A stretch of DNA of 64,000 nt from Anaerolineae bacterium (GCA_030123675.1 JASJYH010000001.1:1-64000), one strand, 5' to 3'; shown: positions 36,126 to 45,007, counted from the stretch's first letter. Program-made: numbers and translations. Notes: generated by a model not told the origin, from the letters alone.

Positions 36126-36845
36126 TCACAGGATACCAAGCCCCCAAACGATCAGGGGGGCAATAATCAGTGCGGGCAAGAAGTTGCCTGTCCGGATTTT
36201 CTTAATTTCCAACAGGCTACTGAATGCCAGCCCTATTAGAATCACTCCACCAGTGGCGGTCATTTCGTTTAGCATTGGCGTTGTGATTATGGTATTCAGC
36301 TGTACAGCTAGGAGACTGATACTACCCTGGTAAAAGAATATGACCAAAGTGGAAAACAGCACACCTACTCCTAGTGTAGAAGCGAAAGCCAGTGAGGCAA
36401 ATCCATCAAGCACTGATTTGACCGCCAGCAGCTCATAATTACCGCTTAATCCGTCCTGGATGGAGCCAAGGATGGTTATCGGGCCAACGCAAAATAGCAG
36501 GGAAGCGGTTAAAAAACCCCGCACAAAGTTTTCAGGATGATTTGTGTGATTATCGGTAGCAATTTCAGGGTCGGGGAGGAAGCGTTTTCCGAGCATCTCA
36601 CCGAAATTTTGCAGCCCATCTTCAATTCTCCACCATTCTCCCAGCAACGCTCCGATCAATAGCGCACTTAGGACGATGACTGGATTTTCGGTTTGGAGGA
36701 ACATCTGGATCCCGATTGCTGCAGTGAAAAGCCCCATACCTGCGACAACGGTATTTTTTAATCGGTCTGGCAAGCGTGCACCAAAAAGCAAACCAAGTAT
36801 CCCACCAATAAGGACGGTGATGATATTTATTATCGTTCCAGTCAT
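36126..36845 (-). CDS. DUF554 family membrane protein
   Basis: Starting at the ATG at 36845, the protein has 239 residues. The track's longer version adds 33 hydrophilic residues that overlap the upstream gene. The N-terminus TGTIINIITVLIGGILGLLFG and the repeated helices (ENPVIVLSALLIGALLGEWW, FCVGPITILGSIQDGL, ILIGLAFSSLLEIKKI) match DUF554, a family of about seven-helix membrane proteins of unknown function. It follows the adenosyltransferase gene by 32 bases and is probably cotranscribed. Confidence 0.85.
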   Translation of the reverse strand: MTGTIINIITVLIGGILGLLFGARLPDRLKNTVVAGMGLFTAAIGIQMFLQTENPVIVLSALLIGALLGEWWRIEDGLQNFGEMLGKRFLPDPEIATDNHTNHPENFVRGFLTASLLFCVGPITILGSIQDGLSGNYELLAVKSVLDGFASLAFASTLGVGVLFSTLVIFFYQGSISLLAVQLNTIITTPMLNEMTATGGVILIGLAFSSLLEIKKIRTGNFLPALIIAPLIVWGLGIL

Positions 36846-36877
36846 GAAATGGGTTTGGGGGTGCCTATCGACAGGGC

Positions 36878-37420
36878 CTATTTTTTGGCCATCGAAGTGG
36901 AGTGTCCGGCTGTCTGATTTTCCAGGAGTTCGAGCACAAAACACAACGATGACAAACGATTGAGGTATGGTAGCAAATTGGTATTGGTGAGTTCTTCGAG
37001 TTTGAAAAGTTGTGTGATTCGACGTTCGGCCCGCCTTACAATGGCTCGCGCGAGTGAAAGGGCTGCGCCACTAGCCGAATCGCCCGGTAGGATGAATTCC
37101 TTGGGTAGTACTACCATTTTTTCTATGGTATCGGTTTGCTCTTCTAGCCAGGTGACCAGTGCGGCATCGATACTCTTGAAATTCCCCGCGTTTTCTGGCG
37201 TGGCCGCAACTTCTGTCATGAGCTTATAAATATCTCGTTGGATTTGTTCTAGGACAGGCGGCGTTTGCAGGGCCTGGCAAGAGGCGCGCGCAATGCCCAA
37301 GGCCGCTGAGGCTTCATCCAATACGCCCAAAGCCTCGATGCGTGGATCGTCTTTGGAAACCCGGCCTTCCCCGAGCAGGCCGGTTGTACCGTCATCTCCG
37401 GTGCGTGTGTATAGAGGCAT
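36878..37420 (-). CDS. Cob(I)alamin adenosyltransferase, PduO type
   Basis: The ATG at 37420 gives 180 residues and the canonical N-terminus PLYTRTGDDGTTGLLGEGRVSKDDPRIEALGVLDE. The track's start adds 16 residues that overlap the promoter. Also visible are FILPGDSASGAALSLARAIVRRAERR (the R-x-x-x-R-R-x-E motif) and a helical C-terminus. It transfers the adenosyl group of ATP to cob(I)alamin to make coenzyme B12. A TATAAT lies six bases before the ATG with no SD, so translation is probably leaderless. Confidence 0.92.
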   Translation of the reverse strand: MPLYTRTGDDGTTGLLGEGRVSKDDPRIEALGVLDEASAALGIARASCQALQTPPVLEQIQRDIYKLMTEVAATPENAGNFKSIDAALVTWLEEQTDTIEKMVVLPKEFILPGDSASGAALSLARAIVRRAERRITQLFKLEELTNTNLLPYLNRLSSLCFVLELLENQTAGHSTSMAKK

Positions 37421-37426
37421 TTTGGT

Positions 37427-37432
37427 ATTATA
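37427..37432 (-). promoter_or_regulatory. -10 box TATAAT of the leaderless adenosyltransferase gene
   Basis: On the minus strand TATAAT is followed by six bases and the ATG at 37420. The longer ORF start in the track would translate straight through this box. Confidence 0.65.
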
Positions 37433-37507
37433 AACGCCAATTCGACTGATAAGTAGATTGGCTGACAATCACATAAACTTGAACAAGACAAAACCCTCGT
37501 TCGGCTC

Positions 37508-38143
37508 ATGTTAACCCGATATCACGCTGCAATTACCCGCAAAGCCCTGGTTGAACGTTTCAGCCCAAGCGCACTAGATGCCATCGTTGCTGCCAACCTG
37601 AAACAAGATAACCTGCTATTTGGTCAGATCGGTCATGATGAATACCATTTTGATAATAATGCTTTCGATCGAGGCTTTGCTCATATCAAATCTCAGCGTG
37701 GGTTGGTCCATTATGCTCTAGAAAACGAGGATGTGGCTAGTGCCTTGACTGCGTTTGGGAAATTGATCCATGCGGCCCAGGATTTTTACGCCCACAGTAA
37801 TTACGTTGATCTTTGGCTGGCCCAATATGATGCACACACGCCTCCGACCCCGCCCGAAATTGATCCCCTTATTGAAGAGTTTATTAATAGCCCCGCGCTG
37901 CATTCCGGAAAACTTTATTATCCATTAGAAATTTTTTCATACATCCCAATCCTGAAATGGTTTGTCACGCCGCTTTTGCCGAAAGATTCACATTCTAATA
38001 TGAATCTCGATTCTCCTACGCGAGGCGTCCGCTTCGCCTATGCTTTCGAAGCAGCGGTTAAGAAGACGATGGTAGAATTTGATCAAACAGTAGCAGAACT
38101 ATCAACTAGCCAGTCAGTACTGTTCACGGGCTTGTCGTCTTGA
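37508..38143 (+). CDS. HET-C / zinc-dependent phospholipase C-like protein
   Basis: The protein has 211 residues, all-helical by appearance. Potential metal ligands recur in the order typical of HET-C and zinc phospholipase C folds: YHAAITRKAL at the N-terminus, GHDEYHFD near residue 42, FGKLIHAAQDFYAHSNYVDLW near residues 87-107, and KDSHSNMNLDSP near residue 160. The DFYAHSNYVDL segment is close to the HET-C hallmark. A lipid or phosphoester hydrolase activity is inferred. No signal peptide is seen. It is divergent from the adenosyltransferase gene, 87 bases away. Confidence 0.65.
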   Translation: MLTRYHAAITRKALVERFSPSALDAIVAANLKQDNLLFGQIGHDEYHFDNNAFDRGFAHIKSQRGLVHYALENEDVASALTAFGKLIHAAQDFYAHSNYVDLWLAQYDAHTPPTPPEIDPLIEEFINSPALHSGKLYYPLEIFSYIPILKWFVTPLLPKDSHSNMNLDSPTRGVRFAYAFEAAVKKTMVEFDQTVAELSTSQSVLFTGLSS

Positions 38144-38213
38144 CCCTCCCCATGATTTTCAAATGATTCTCGCTGTTTAGGGCTCCCACTTATTAATATA
38201 TATAGAAAATGCC

Positions 38214-39161
38214 ATGAAACCCTATAAACTTATTTTGGTTTTATCTGTGCTAGCCTTAACAACATTGGCGTGTAAGCTGTTCATACCAGACACACCTATT
38301 TAAGAACCGTAACCAGTTAACGATGGAGGCCAGTATGAATTTCACAGATGACACTTACTTTTGTGGCACGCAGGATGAGCGAATCACCAAAACTATCCGA
38401 TGCAGGCCAGGCTTCCAACGGAACAGTACCGCTTTTGGATGGTAACGTGTACACTGGGCTGACCTGTGCCTACTGGCCCAGCGCTCCCATCGATGTGGTT
38501 ACAACAGAATCGTTGACTGCCGAGGGTGTCTCCACGTTTGTACTAAATAGCTACCCTTTTGACACCGCCCGCGACACCATTCCATGAAAGCAAGGCTATC
38601 TATGAAAACCTGGCTGACGTATAAAATATTTACGTGAACGGTGGCCATCACTCCATTCTTGGCTGGGGCTATGACTGTCCCGATATGTATATAAGGGATT
38701 TCCTGGTGAATGGGGTGTTCCCAGACCAACGTGAAATTATCTACGAAGATTGGGGGGCTGCAGGTATTCAAGCATATGTACCGCGCATATATAAAAATGC
38801 TTATGAATTTGGCAACCTACTTGAAACCTTTTGGGCGATTGACTCCGAGCTAATATTTCAGCCGAAATATTATTACAATAATTCTGACGAAGATGTTTCG
38901 GTCGCATGCCCTTATGGCGGTTCATTCAGCTTTAGATCCAGCGATCTTGGGGATACTTACTCCTTCAAGGATTGTGCGTATACACAGGGCTTTGTCATGA
39001 CGGGCACTGGTAGTTCGATTATAGAAACTGGCCTGTTCACCATCGAAGCCCAGGTGAGCGGGGATAAGTCCGGTAAGTTGATCTATACCCAGGATTATAG
39101 CAATGGTGGTAGTTCCGTCTCTGGTGAATACGGCGGTAAAGAAATTGATTTGAAAGAGTAG
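38214..39161 (+). pseudogene. Decayed TAP-type alpha/beta-hydrolase lipoprotein
   Basis: A lipoprotein signal (ATG 38214; LVLSVLALTTLAC, then stop TAA 38301) is followed in two frames by what looks like the C-terminal part of a tripeptidyl-aminopeptidase-like hydrolase. Frame 2 gives GLTCAYWPSAPID and STFVLNSYPFDTARDTIP. Frame 3 continues with ESKAIYENLADV, a nonsense TAA (38622-38624), NIYVNGGHHSILGWGYDCPD and FLVNGVFPDQ. The catalytic-His segment is recognisable, but the roughly 350 residues with the Ser nucleophile are missing. The frame-3 ORF runs on about 120 residues past the family end. At least one frameshift, one nonsense codon and one large deletion are needed to explain it. Confidence 0.75.
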
Positions 39162-39547
39162 GTTTCAAAACGCATGCCCGGTTCGGGAGATAAATTTGTA
39201 TTATTTACATTACCTATAGTTAATAAAGGTGCTGTCATTCTGCCCGCGTAGTGCCGCACATCGTTCTCCCGGCCTGAACGGGGATGCCGCACCAGTGTCC
39301 GTCCCCGGCATCCGTCGGGAGGACGGTGCAGTGTCTTACGGGTGCATGACATAATCAATTAACTAGCTACCTGAAACTTTTGTTTTCAACGACATATTGG
39401 TTTCGATACGGCGGACAAACATCGCCTACTTAACCAACATAGTGGTTATGTAGCAAACTGTCAGGTAAGTAGATCAATTAATGTGAATGTCAATAGGTGA
39501 TTAATAAATCATTCTGCTGACACAATGTAGATATAAATCAATCATTT
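39162..39547. other. Non-coding spacer holding a GC-rich inverted-repeat element
   Basis: No gene is seen. A GC-rich structured element (39233-39351, listed separately) sits in otherwise AT-rich DNA. The last 190 bases before the next gene are AT-rich and show no obvious SD or strong promoter. Confidence 0.5.
39233..39351. repeat. MITE- or REP-like inverted-repeat element, 119 bp
   Basis: The ends are an imperfect inverted repeat: TGTCATTCTGCCCG on the left, and CGGGTGCATGACA on the right. Inside, CTCCCG (39266-39271) pairs with CGGGAG (39316-39321). Within that, GGATGCCG (39282-39289) pairs perfectly with CGGCATCC (39306-39313). The composition is much more GC-rich than its surroundings. 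No ORF or clear target-site duplication was found. The layout suggests a mobile structured repeat; copies elsewhere in the genome would confirm it. Confidence 0.5.
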
Positions 39548-41143
39548 ATGTCCAAAATAAAAACCTTTCCCCTCTCTTTTTGGTCTTTTGTCACCATACT
39601 AGTCGCGCTGAACACCATTGTTTTCAGCGTGTTTATTATGACATCAGTCGCTGATATAAAAGTTCAATACATTCCCGACGATGCATACTATTACCTTACA
39701 CTCGCCAGGAATTTTTCTTCTCTTGGCATCTGGACATTTGATTCAGGTGTTAGTGTCACTTCTGGTTTTCATCTTCTATTTGCTTATTTGCTCTCAAGTC
39801 TCTTATTCTTTTTAGATCTGGATACAAATAGTTTTGTGACTTCAGCCCTCATAATGAGTACCTTGTTTACTTTAGCTTCAATTTCAGTTATGTGGTTTTG
39901 GGGTCTTAAACAAAAAAATGTTTTGTTTCTAATGTTTTTTGTACTCGTAATAAGCTCTAGAAATTTTGTTTACAACACCGTATCTCTAACTGAATGGTCA
40001 TTAACTATCTTAATTGCTTCGGTATATTGCGTCTGGTTTTTTTCCAAACTTAAAAACCCTTTAATCACAATCACTAATTTCCTCGTACTTTTTATGGTTG
40101 GGCTACTAGGAAGCCTAGCCAGGTCAGATTTTGGTTTGTTTCCCTTTTCGATTTTCCTAGCTACAACTGCCTTTTTATTCAAAAGGAACGCAAACAAGAA
40201 ACTACTATTCGCGTTTGTAGGTTTAATGGGAACTTTAACAGGTCTTCTGGCGGTTTTAATCCATAACTATATATTTACAAATGAAATTCTACAGTCAAGT
40301 GCCAAAATGAAAACCTATTGGGCAAAATTTTTGGCACCCAACTATTATGCGGTTCCCTCTCTGATTGGAGAGATTATCGGTTTTACTGGTCTTTTGTTTT
40401 TGGCATTATTAATAGTTTTAGCAATCTTACCCAAATTTACTAGAAAAATGGATACGCGTTCTAGTATCGATGAAAATCAAAAAACTAATTTCCATAACCG
40501 CAGTTATAGTTTTTATATAATGTTGGTTTCTGGAGCAATATGCATATTGGGGTACACATTGTTTTACTCACGAAACGGAGTAATTCAACTATGGTACACC
40601 TCAAATCTTATTACTCCAATTCTGATCATTATCTTTGCAATTTCAGACTACGTAACTGGTTCACTTCATAAACATGTAAAGTATATATTCTCGCTCCTTT
40701 TATTATCAACCTTGATTTTCAATATCTCACAGCTCTATCCTATAAGCACAATTAAAGCACCCTGGCCACACCAAAAATTCCTGTTTGATGCAGGAGTTTA
40801 TCTCAATGAAAATTCCCCGAATTGCAAGATCGGAGGCTGGAATGCTGGCATCATTGGTTACTATCAAGGTGGTCATATTATCAATCTTGACGGGTTGGTA
40901 AATAACGACATATATTTGTATGCAGTGAACAACGACTTACCGGCTTACCTCTCAAGTAGAAAAATTTGTTACGTCATAGATTTTGAAAACATGCTTACTC
41001 ATGAGCCATATCGTGTCAGAGGAGGCTACGACGATCCTGATTTTCTTACAAAGTTAAAACCTATAATGGTATTTGATAGAGGGGAGTATAAATGGAGATA
41101 CTTAACCCTGTATTACATAGACAACATTAATGGACCAGACTAA
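39548..41143 (+). CDS. GT39-like membrane protein of AT-rich composition
   Basis: The polytopic protein has 531 residues and about eleven helices. The first loop IPDDAYYYLTLARNFSSLG, followed by TFDSGVSVTSGFHLLFAYLL, matches a bacterial GT39-like group that carries DDAYYY and T.GFH. A C-terminal extracytoplasmic segment ends the protein (VRGGYDDPDFLTKL). Codon use is strikingly AT-rich (AAA, TTT, ATA) compared with the other glycosyltransferase-like genes here, suggesting horizontal acquisition. It lies between a pseudogene with a repeat element and the yqeY cluster, in the most variable part of the window. Confidence 0.65.
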   Translation: MSKIKTFPLSFWSFVTILVALNTIVFSVFIMTSVADIKVQYIPDDAYYYLTLARNFSSLGIWTFDSGVSVTSGFHLLFAYLLSSLLFFLDLDTNSFVTSALIMSTLFTLASISVMWFWGLKQKNVLFLMFFVLVISSRNFVYNTVSLTEWSLTILIASVYCVWFFSKLKNPLITITNFLVLFMVGLLGSLARSDFGLFPFSIFLATTAFLFKRNANKKLLFAFVGLMGTLTGLLAVLIHNYIFTNEILQSSAKMKTYWAKFLAPNYYAVPSLIGEIIGFTGLLFLALLIVLAILPKFTRKMDTRSSIDENQKTNFHNRSYSFYIMLVSGAICILGYTLFYSRNGVIQLWYTSNLITPILIIIFAISDYVTGSLHKHVKYIFSLLLLSTLIFNISQLYPISTIKAPWPHQKFLFDAGVYLNENSPNCKIGGWNAGIIGYYQGGHIINLDGLVNNDIYLYAVNNDLPAYLSSRKICYVIDFENMLTHEPYRVRGGYDDPDFLTKLKPIMVFDRGEYKWRYLTLYYIDNINGPD

Positions 41144-41169
41144 ACAAAAATTGCAAGTTTGTCCACCAA

Positions 41170-41322
41170 ATGAGCCTTTGCAACCACCCCAGCCAAAGCC
41201 GAATATTTTGCCTGCAAGCGCAGGAGATTTTAGAATACATCGCCGACTACATGACGGCTTACATCCAGGATTTGTTTTTAAAATTTCCGGAAGTGCCAGC
41301 GATAAAACAGAGCCTCTTATAA
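41170..41322 (+). CDS. Unrecognised 50-residue ORF, possibly a relic
   Basis: The frame reads MSLCNHPSQSRIFC, then an amphipathic helix-like stretch (AQEILEYIADYMTAYIQDLF), and ends in IKQSLL. The second half looks protein-like; the first does not. There is no clear ribosome binding site. It could be the tail of a lost gene or a chance ORF. Confidence 0.25.
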   Translation: MSLCNHPSQSRIFCLQAQEILEYIADYMTAYIQDLFLKFPEVPAIKQSLL

Positions 41323-41455
41323 CCAGAAAACGCGAATCTAACCTATGAAATTCAACCCGCTTCATAAGTGATGATTAAGGCTTCAAACATAATCTGATCA
41401 ATCAGCCTTTACTCATCCCGGGCACCAGCGGTGCATTTCCTATCACTAATTCTAG

Positions 41456-41461
41456 TATAAT
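41456..41461 (+). promoter_or_regulatory. -10 box TATAAT of leaderless yqeY
   Basis: TATAAT ends seven bases before the ATG at 41469, with CCTCAGC between and no SD. Confidence 0.6.
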
Positions 41462-41468
41462 CCTCAGC

Positions 41469-41915
41469 ATGGACATAAAAACACAACTTAACGAATCAAT
41501 GAAAGACGCCCTACGCTCAGGTGATGTGCTGCGTAAGAATACCGTCCGGATGGTTTTGGCAGCCATCAAACAAGCTGAAGTGGATAAGCAAATCACACTG
41601 GAGGATATGGCGGTTATTGCGCTCTTGCAAAAGGAGATCAAGAATCGCAAGGAAGCTATTGATGAGGCCAAAACGGCAAGTCGCGATGATCTCGTGGACG
41701 AAAATGAAGCGGAGATCGTTGTCCTCGAAGTTTTTTTACCGGAGGCACTATCTGCTAATGAACTGAGAGAAATTGTTACAGTCGCTATCTCCGAAGTCAG
41801 TGCTACCTCTGTTACTGATATGGGGGCGGTGATGAAAGTTGCCCAGGCCAAAGTAGCCGGCCGCGCGCCGGGTGGCGATGTCAGCGCGTTGGTGAAAGAA
41901 CTGCTTAACTCGTAA
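41469..41915 (+). CDS. yqeY: GatB/YqeY domain protein
   Basis: The 148-residue protein matches the free-standing YqeY family: KTQLNESMKDALRSGDVLRKNTVRMVLAAIKQ, then VIALLQKEIKNRKEAIDEA and VVLEVFLPEALSANEL, ending with MGAVMKVAQAKVAGRAPGGDVSALVKELL. The domain resembles the tRNA-contacting tail of GatB. It may affect tRNA-dependent amidation or tRNA quality, but no role is firmly shown. It is followed after five bases by pgpH. The antisense ORF of 189 codons over it is a shadow. Confidence 0.92.
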   Translation: MDIKTQLNESMKDALRSGDVLRKNTVRMVLAAIKQAEVDKQITLEDMAVIALLQKEIKNRKEAIDEAKTASRDDLVDENEAEIVVLEVFLPEALSANELREIVTVAISEVSATSVTDMGAVMKVAQAKVAGRAPGGDVSALVKELLNS

Positions 41916-41920
41916 TAAAA

Positions 41921-44038
41921 ATGGTTTTTGCCCAATCTGGGAGAATTTCTACCCGCATTCGCACAATTCAAATTAGCCTGCTTGTCTCTGTAGGACTAAT
42001 CTCGATGGCCGCTTTGATTGTGCCATTATCGCTTAACCCTGGAGCGCTGCCTCTCTCAGCAGGTGAGGTCGCACCTCGTGACTTACAAGCGCCGGATGCC
42101 ATCGAATATGTCAGCGAAGTAAGAACAGAAGAAGCACGTGCAGCAGCCGAACGTGCCGTTCCCCAAATTTATTCCGTACCAGACCCATCCACCGCACGCG
42201 GTCAGATTGAACGCTTGCGCGCTGCGCTTGACTATATCAGTCTGGTACGAATCGACGAGTATGCCAGCCCTGAACAAAAACAGGCAGATTTGGAATCGTT
42301 AAGTGACCTAAGCCTTGATGTTGAGACCACCCAACAGATTATGGATTTGTCATCTGCACGTTGGGATACCATTCAGCAAGAATCTTTGAGCGTGCTCGAA
42401 CAAGTCATGCGCAACACCATCCGTGAAGCCAATGTGCAAACGTTGAGACGAAGTGTGCCATCCCTTGTCAGTTTGGCGCTAACTGCGGAACAAGCGCGGT
42501 TGGTCCCGGAGTTGGTATCCGCCTTTATTGTGCCCAACAGTTTCAAAAGCCCTGAACTGACCGAATCTGCGCGTCAAGAAGCACGAGAGGCTGTCCAACC
42601 TGTAGTCCAAACCTATAAACCGGGGGAGATGGTCGTTGCAGGCGGGCAGATAATCAACCTTGCCCAGGTCGAAGCGCTTGAAAAACTGGGTCTAATAGAA
42701 CCAGGCCAACAATGGCAAGATTATCTCGGAATTGTCGCACTAGGTATCTTGACGACTGTTTTTATTGGTTTGTATTTTTTCCGCCGCAATAGATCTTATA
42801 TATTAGAAACTCGCAGCATGGTATTGATTGCGGTAACTTTTATTATTTTCTTAATCGGTGCTCGGCTGACCATTCCCGATCGAACCATCATTCCATACCT
42901 ATATCCGTTGGCCGCTTTTGGCTTGTTGCTCGCCACCCTTTTTGGCATGGAAGCCGGGATAATTTTTTCTCTACCACTGGCTATATTAGCAGCTTATGGC
43001 TTGCCAAACACGCTCGACTTGATGCCCTATTACCTGCTTTCCACTCTGACTGCTATATTGGTACTTGGTCCCGCACGCCGTTTTTCTGCATTCCTTCGTG
43101 CAGGAGCGACGATTGCCGGGGCAGGGATCGCAATGATCTTGGCATTTCGACTACCCTTTGTACAGATGGATTGGCTTGGAATTGCCACCTTGTTAGGCGC
43201 GGCCATATTTAACGGATTTGCCTCTGCCGGCATCACCCTATTGTTGCAATATTACTTAACCCAAACTTTGGGCTTGACAACCCCATTGCAATTGCTGGAG
43301 ATATCACGCCCCGACTCGCCTTTGATGCAATTCCTCCTGCGCAATGCACCTGGTACGTATCAGCATAGTTTACAAGTTGCCAACATGGCTGAACAGGCAG
43401 CCGAACGGGTTGGAGCGGACGCCCTTTTAACCCGCGTTGGCGCGCTTTATCATGATGTGGGTAAAGCCCGGAAACCGAGATATTTTATTGAGAATCAGGT
43501 TCCAGGTAGTATAAACATGCATGATGATTTAGATCCGGCTGAAAGCTCTCGAATTATTATCAACCATATACCGGATGGGATTGAACTGGCCCGCAAGTAT
43601 CGCCTTCCTAACCGTATAGACGATTTTATTCTTGAACATCACGGCACAATGCTCACGCGGTACCAGTACTCTAATGCGGTTGAAGCTGCGGGGGGTGATG
43701 AGTCTAAGGTAAGCCAGGAAAAATTTCGTTATCCTGGCCCGCGCCCACGCTCGCGAGAAACAGCTTTGCTAATGCTGGCTGATGGTACTGAAGCACGCGT
43801 TCGCGCTGGCAAACCTGAAAATGAGAAAGAACTCACTAAGATCGTGCGTGCCGCCATAGACCATGCCCAGGGTTCCGGCCAGCTAGATAACACCCGGCTT
43901 ACTTTGAGAGATCTTAGCAGGATTGTTCAGTCATTCGTGACCACGCTGCGCGGATCCTATCACTCACGGATCGAATATCCAAAATCCAAAAACACACCCG
44001 GTCTCGAGAATGTCCAAACGACCCCGCGCAATAATTAA
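41921..44038 (+). CDS. pgpH: Membrane HD-domain phosphodiesterase, PgpH type
   Basis: The protein has 705 residues. It has an N-terminal helix, an extracellular 7TMR-HDED domain (about residues 45-265), seven or so helices (270-460) and a cytoplasmic HD domain (about 480-670). The HD motif is RVGALYHDVGKARKP, with LEHHGTMLTRYQYSNA further on. The layout is that of PgpH, which hydrolyses c-di-AMP in Firmicutes. Specificity for c-di-AMP here is inferred from domain layout and the conserved pgpH-ybeY-dgkA order. A diadenylate cyclase was not seen in the window. Confidence 0.88.
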   Translation: MVFAQSGRISTRIRTIQISLLVSVGLISMAALIVPLSLNPGALPLSAGEVAPRDLQAPDAIEYVSEVRTEEARAAAERAVPQIYSVPDPSTARGQIERLRAALDYISLVRIDEYASPEQKQADLESLSDLSLDVETTQQIMDLSSARWDTIQQESLSVLEQVMRNTIREANVQTLRRSVPSLVSLALTAEQARLVPELVSAFIVPNSFKSPELTESARQEAREAVQPVVQTYKPGEMVVAGGQIINLAQVEALEKLGLIEPGQQWQDYLGIVALGILTTVFIGLYFFRRNRSYILETRSMVLIAVTFIIFLIGARLTIPDRTIIPYLYPLAAFGLLLATLFGMEAGIIFSLPLAILAAYGLPNTLDLMPYYLLSTLTAILVLGPARRFSAFLRAGATIAGAGIAMILAFRLPFVQMDWLGIATLLGAAIFNGFASAGITLLLQYYLTQTLGLTTPLQLLEISRPDSPLMQFLLRNAPGTYQHSLQVANMAEQAAERVGADALLTRVGALYHDVGKARKPRYFIENQVPGSINMHDDLDPAESSRIIINHIPDGIELARKYRLPNRIDDFILEHHGTMLTRYQYSNAVEAAGGDESKVSQEKFRYPGPRPRSRETALLMLADGTEARVRAGKPENEKELTKIVRAAIDHAQGSGQLDNTRLTLRDLSRIVQSFVTTLRGSYHSRIEYPKSKNTPGLENVQTTPRNN

Positions 44039-44044
44039 AGTATC

Positions 44045-44494
44045 GTGATACATATAAAATCCAATCCATCGTTGCAAATCAAAATCGCACCGGAAATTGT
44101 CGAGCGGGCGGCACTGTCAGTGCTTACAAATCAATCTAAAGATGGGGATCTAACTGTTGTGTTGACGGATGATAAGCAACTACAGGATCTGAACCAGGAG
44201 TATCTTGGAATTGAGGCACCTACCGATGTGCTCTCCTTCCCCGCCTCTGAAACGGATCCAGAAACCGGCCGCCGTTATTTGGGCGATATTCTGGTCTCGA
44301 CCCCACGAGCGGAAAAACAGGCCACCGCTGCTGGCCATACACTCGAGACAGAACTTCAACTGCTGGTTGTGCATGGAACCTTACATTTGCTAGGATTTGA
44401 TCATGCCAAGGCTGAAGAAAAAACCCAAATGTGGAAAACGCAGGCTGAAATCCTAGAAAGACTCGATCTGAAACAAATTAATATAAGAGAATAA
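44045..44494 (+). CDS. ybeY: Endoribonuclease YbeY (16S rRNA maturation)
   Basis: The 149-residue protein has the zinc-binding signature HGTLHLLGFDHAKAEEKTQMW (His-x3-His-x5-His) near residue 109. It also has LTDDKQLQDLNQEYLGIEAPTDVLSFP and YLGDILVSTPRA. It acts in rRNA 3'-end processing and ribosome quality control. The start is a GTG six bases after pgpH. It is followed by the diacylglycerol-kinase-type gene after six bases. Confidence 0.93.
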   Translation: MIHIKSNPSLQIKIAPEIVERAALSVLTNQSKDGDLTVVLTDDKQLQDLNQEYLGIEAPTDVLSFPASETDPETGRRYLGDILVSTPRAEKQATAAGHTLETELQLLVVHGTLHLLGFDHAKAEEKTQMWKTQAEILERLDLKQINIRE

Positions 44495-44500
44495 GATCCA

Positions 44501-44884
44501 TTGAATTCCTTTGTTCCATCTCGCATTCGGTCCTTTAAGAATGCCTTCCGTGGCTTGTGGCATGTTATCAAAACCCAGCAAAACGCCTGGATCCACGCTA
44601 CCGCCTCCACCTTGGTACTCATTCTCGGACTCTGGTTGAAACTGCCCCCACATGACTGGGCTGTGTTACTAATTACTTTTGCAATAGTTTGGGCTTCTGA
44701 GTTTTTTAATACCGCCCTCGAAGCAGTTGTAGACCTTGCAAGCCCTGCCAAACATCCACTTGCTAAGGTAGGTAAAGATGTAGGAGCTGCTGCGGTTTTG
44801 ATAACAGCGCTGGCAGCCATTGGGGTCGGCTTGTTAATATTGGGCCCTCCTCTGTGGGAACAGGTACAATTATTGTTTGGATAA
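44501..44884 (+). CDS. dgkA: Diacylglycerol/undecaprenol kinase, DgkA family
   Basis: The 127-residue membrane protein has three helices. The family signature EFFNTALEAVVDLASPAKHPLAKVGKDVGAAAVLITAL includes the ATP- and metal-binding Glu and Asp residues. In Gram-positive-type homologues the substrate is undecaprenol, recycled for cell wall synthesis. The start is a TTG; the N-terminal FRGLWHVIKTQQNAWIH is family-typical. It closes a compact yqeY-pgpH-ybeY-dgkA operon. Confidence 0.9.
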   Translation: MNSFVPSRIRSFKNAFRGLWHVIKTQQNAWIHATASTLVLILGLWLKLPPHDWAVLLITFAIVWASEFFNTALEAVVDLASPAKHPLAKVGKDVGAAAVLITALAAIGVGLLILGPPLWEQVQLLFG

Positions 44885-45007
44885 CTTTTAGTACCCGGAC
44901 AACATGATAATGATGGCTGAAATTGCCCTACGCAACCACTTCACCAATCAAAATCAACTTGGACGGGCACTAGTGAATAACATGCTGGTAGTTAAGAAGG
45001 AGAAGAA

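Larger units (their letters stand above)
41144..41468 (+). other. Spacer with a possible relic ORF, upstream of yqeY
   Basis: These 325 bases carry no recognised gene. They hold a 50-codon ORF (41170-41322) and, at the end, the -10 box of yqeY. Confidence 0.4.

Noticed and set aside
41402-41971. 189-codon minus-strand ORF over yqeY
   Set aside because: It is antisense to a clear YqeY protein, is low-complexity (Ser/Ala/Thr-rich), and shows no family pattern.
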